A stretch of DNA of 64,000 nucleotides. It comes from Geosiphon pyriformis (Eukaryota > Glomeromycota > Glomeromycetes > Archaeosporales > Geosiphonaceae). The first letter of the stretch is position 1, and the number at the start of each line of letters is the position of its first letter. Both the position numbers and the translations under genes were made by a program. Below the pieces are notes generated by a model, which was given only the letters and a program-made list of their open reading frames with translations, did no database searches and was not told where the DNA came from. Where the stretch lies: the NCBI GenBank assembly GCA_016748015.1, contig JAAOMT010000328.1:123511-187510 (forward strand), in the 5' to 3' direction. Positions 61,052-64,000 of the stretch are shown here, piece after piece.

Positions 61052-62034
61052 TGTTATTCATAAAATATAGGAAGTATATTAGCATATAAATTAGCCAATC
61101 ATAGGTAGACGTAGTAAATGTAGAATTCCAGGATTCCAGGAATTGCAGGATTTTTACATGAGGAATTGCAGAATTCCAGAATTCCTCTCAAAGGAATTGT
61201 AGAATTCCAGAAATTTCAGGATTCCTGACATGAAAAATTGAGGAATTGAGGAATCTTAAATACGTATATATAGTAGTAGTATCAGAAGTTAGAAAATTAG
61301 TCAATGGGACTTAGAGTCAATTGATTTGCAGAGTCAATTAGACTCATAGAATCAATTAGACTCGCAAAATCATAATTATTAAAATTAAAAAAAAAAGAGA
61401 ATTGACACCAAGAATCCTTAGCTTAGTTACCACAATTCTCAAATAAATAATTATTTACTATATCAAATTCATTCTTCACTATCAACACTTTATGTTGATA
61501 GTAACTGATACTTAACCATATTGAAGCAATAGCTCTTGATCATGGCTATTGACAAGATACTAACTTGTAAATTGCCTTGGCTTTTTTTTTATTTTCTTTT
61601 TTATCTTTCTTTATTTTCTTTGTTGTCTACTAACTTGATTAAAAAATTTACTCTTGAAGGACTTACAGAAAAATAAGCTTACTAAAAATACTTACTCTTA
61701 AAGGACTTACAAAAGAATAAACTTGCTTAAACAACACTTACTCTTGGAGGACTTACAAAGGAATTAACGTCAGAAAACCACACTGGTATACACTTACGAA
61801 GGATATTGTACCAGGAGAATCATCAACTATCAAGCTGAGCAAGCAATCAGCAAAACTACAGTGTCAGGAAACTACTGATAAACTGTTACCATTGAATCTT
61901 TGTCCATTATACAAAGAACTCAATTGGAAAACCTTCAGATAAAATACCTTCAGATTATCATTGTTACCAATTACCTTGAGCACCAAGTTACAGGTTTGTT
62001 ATTTACTCGACACCCCAAAGAATCACCTGTAATA
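61052..62034 (+). mobile_element. solo LTR (983 bp) with 4 bp target duplication
   Basis: It is flanked by TTGT at 61048-61051 and 62035-62038. Removing the insert and one TTGT restores the LINE ORF2 reading KTSCVDPQNGF in frame. The ends are TGTTATTC and CTGTAATA; a decayed relative at 39990-40811 ends in ATAACA, so the original ends were probably TGTTAT and ATAACA. No internal coding region is present. Confidence 0.75.
61121..61256 (+). repeat. GAATTCCAGGATTCC-like imperfect repeats inside the solo LTR
   Basis: About eight units built from GAATTCCAG, GGATTCC, GAATTGCAG and GGAATTG, many palindromic around GAATTC. The degenerate LTR at about 40060-40150 has the same array in AT-shifted form. 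Confidence 0.7.
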
Positions 62035-63738
62035 TTGTGTGGATCCACAGAATGGCTTTACATCTTTTTTTGCTGCAGGTGCTTTTGTCAATGACACTAT
62101 TTAGGTTAGTTCTAGTCAGATGACCACACAACACATTCTTAATATTGCCAGTGAATTTTTCAGGTTAAGTGATATATCAATCAACAATGACAAAACTGTA
62201 GTAATTCCAATTAATTGTAGAGTAGTAGTACTGTTTTTATCTGTCAGTGGTGCTCCTATTTCCATTGCCAAAAAAGGGGTGTTTTACTATTATCTGGATA
62301 TTTTTTTCTCTTTTGATGGACTGTCTAAGCCCAGCCTGGCCAAAGCATATTTTGATGTTCAGTTTTTTGCCAATTTAGTACTGAAAAAAGCAATTTCGGA
62401 CAAACAGTTTTCTTACTTGGTTTCAGTGGTTTTTCATCCTATCATTGGTTACAAGACTTAGTTTAGCTTTGTTTCTGCTAGTGTGTGCTGAAAGTGGAAT
62501 GTTTTAATTCGGAAAGGCCTGAAACTAAAGTTGGGTCTGCCTCTAGACTTTCCTAATGATGTTTTACACCACTTTTTATTTTATGGCTTGAAGACTTTTG
62601 AGCAAATCCAAGCCAAAGGCAAAGTTGTTACTGTGGTATGCTTCGCTAACTCTGTTGGAATTTTGGGCCAGTTGTTCATGCATAGGTTACATGACTTGCA
62701 AGTCTTGAGTTGGTGTCCAGTACATCCCTTGTGTTTTCCAATTCGCATTAGTGTTAATCCTTTGAACAACTTCTTAGCGAATGTGGTTTGAGTCTTTTTT
62801 GACTCTGGTTTGTCCTTGGGCAACCTTGTTTATAACACTTTTCGCTTCCAGAATGGAACTCTTTTATCTGAGATTCTTAGTAAATCAATGTATTTCAGGT
62901 GTCTTTCTTCCCTTTGTCATTATGGAATAGCTTTTGTTGAGCAGCTTCGATGCCGAAATGGTGCTGTCTTTGATTGGAAAACTTTCAAGCAGTAGAAAAG
63001 GCTCAACTCACATGGTCCTGTTTCTGTCTGGTTTGCTGTTGCTGTTTGGCATCTTCATATTGCTGGTTCTCTTGATGTTGGCTTCTCCTTTTTGGTTGCT
63101 ACTTTTGTAAAAAACATTTTTGATTCCCATGAATTTTGGTCAGTGTGTAATCAGTTGTCTGGCCTTGGTGCTTCTGATTTTTCTGTGTACATGGATGGTT
63201 CTCTTTGTAGCTTGGGGAGTGTGAATATAAAAGCTGGTACTGCCGCATTCTTTGAAGACATTAACTTGGATCTTGGAGTAAAAGTGTTTGGCATGGTTTC
63301 TTCTATGTTAGCAGAGCTTCAGGCCATTGTGTTGGCTCTTGAGTGTGTGCCTAGTTCAAGTTCAATCCATCTATTCTCTGACAGCCAAGCTGCATTGGAT
63401 GCATGTAAATCTGAATTATTATTGTTGGCTCTGGATTTTTGAAATAAATATTGGGTTGAGTGTTAACACATTGCTGGAATCATACGTGACAGGAATTTGG
63501 ACATTAGCTGGCATAAGGTCAAAGGTCACTCAGGTGTTCTGGGTAATGATAAAACTGACTTGCTTGCTGGTGTTTCTTCTCATCCAGGCCAGATCTTTTA
63601 CCTCTGGCTTAAGGAATGTTTTATCTTGGCTAATGGCAATATTGTTTCTGGAAATTCTAGGCACTTTGTTTGTGATGTTTTTTGGTCTATTCATCATGCA
63701 AGCTGGGAGGTTGGCTCTGGCACCAGAATTGTGCCTGG

Positions 63739-64000
63739 TGTTACCAGTAGAATTTTAGCTATTAATTAGCATGAAATTTCCTTTATAATTCCTATCATTA
63801 ATTAGCATATATTATTATCGTTTCGAATTTCACTTATTATTTAATCAAATTAGCAATTATCATCATTTAATCAATAACCCGATTTGGACCATAGAAATTG
63901 AGATGATCAATTTACACAATACCCTGAACCATATAACATAGCCAAAATTCGCCGAAATTAATGAAAATTGGCCGAAATAATTCATAGTTCAGCGAAATAA
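63739..64000 (+). mobile_element. LTR of the Gypsy family, cut by the window end
   Basis: It starts TGTTACCAGTAGAATTTTAG and continues with blocks matching the 7288 LTR: GCATGAAATT, CTTTATAATTCC, ATCATTAATTA, CATATATTAT, then the CCGAAAT repeats. It is inserted in LINE-G ORF2 after CTGG (63735-63738), the predicted target duplication. Confidence 0.85.

Larger units (their letters stand above)
56808..63738 (+). mobile_element. LINE-G: non-LTR retrotransposon interrupted by two LTR insertions
   Basis: The 5' end AAACTTCTTTCTCTCCTATA (about 56808) matches LINE-E and LINE-F. ORF1 and ORF2 follow. A solo LTR sits in ORF2 at 61052-62034, and a Gypsy-family LTR cuts the element at 63739 before the end of ORF2. 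Its ORF1 groups with LINE-B. Confidence 0.88.
58793..63738 (+). pseudogene. LINE-G ORF2, stops and LTR insertion, no frameshift
   Basis: The start is ATA at 58793-58795 (ISSLVWKVATCNIKS) where other copies have ATG. The first ATG left is at 58838. Endonuclease: TETKLCSS, LSGDFNKDG (second Gly of the usual GGDFN changed to Ser), DFIFISQ, DHSSVQITIG. RT: NNKAAGFFGILNELWKH, KKAYDLVGWEHLRR, and FVNDTI (one catalytic Asp lost). RNase H: YMDGSLCSLG, ELQAIVLALEC, FSDSQAALDA, KGHSGVLGNDKTDLLA. The solo LTR plus duplication adds 987 bases, so the frame is kept. Stops at 59549, 60539, 60953, 62102, 62459, 62489, 62789, 62993 and 63440 mostly stand for Trp, Arg or Gln. The end is cut off by the LTR at 63739. 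Confidence 0.9.

Overview
The window is eukaryotic and strongly AT-rich. It holds two intron-bearing host genes inside a dense field of retrotransposons. The genes (short GT-AG introns, a V-ATPase B subunit and a VTC4-type polyphosphate polymerase with SPX, VTC and DUF202 domains) and the TE load fit a fungus. An arbuscular mycorrhizal fungus (Glomeromycotina, Rhizophagus-like) is my best guess. That is an inference from gene content, composition and TE style; no marker gene proves it.

Layout, left to right. 1-595: 3' end of a non-LTR element (LINE-A, +). 628-7287 and 17155-~17375: one LINE (LINE-B, -) split by a 9.86 kb Ty3/Gypsy element (7288-17150, +) with 980 bp LTRs and a 4 bp target duplication. 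17525-22955: 5'-truncated LINE-C (-). 22956-24361: AT-rich spacer with one GC-richer stretch. 24362-26887: VMA2 (-, 11 exons, 508 aa). 26888-28628: shared upstream region. 28629-31058: VTC4 (+, 4 exons, 701 aa). ~31632-32440: decayed LINE-D tail (-). 32579-39346: full-length LINE-E (+) with a target duplication. ~39600-39890: decayed RNase H remnant. 39990-40811: decayed solo LTR. ~40860-43157: ORF1-only non-LTR element (+). 43566-50320: full-length LINE-F (-), the best preserved LINE. 51446-53745: decayed ORF1-only copies (+). 53746-56807: AT desert. 56808-63738: LINE-G (+), cut by a 983 bp solo LTR (61052-62034) and at its right end by a third copy of the Gypsy LTR (63739-64000, running off the window).

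The LINEs share one plan. A short leader ORF is followed by ORF1 (basic N-terminus, RNA-binding region, zinc knuckle). ORF2 follows (AP endonuclease, reverse transcriptase, RNase H, Cys/His finger) and overlaps the ORF1 stop. A conserved ~140 bp 3' tail and poly(A) close the element. Damage is mostly nonsense codons explicable as C-to-T or G-to-A changes, with very few frameshifts.

The two host genes are functionally linked. V-ATPase makes the proton gradient on which VTC-driven polyphosphate synthesis and vacuolar uptake depends, and the genes are transcribed divergently from one 1.7 kb region.

The least ordinary items are the ORF1-only element family, and the Gypsy element that carries a cysteine-rich insert, a dUTPase-like domain and an uninterrupted extra ORF overlapping its polypurine tract and 3' LTR.
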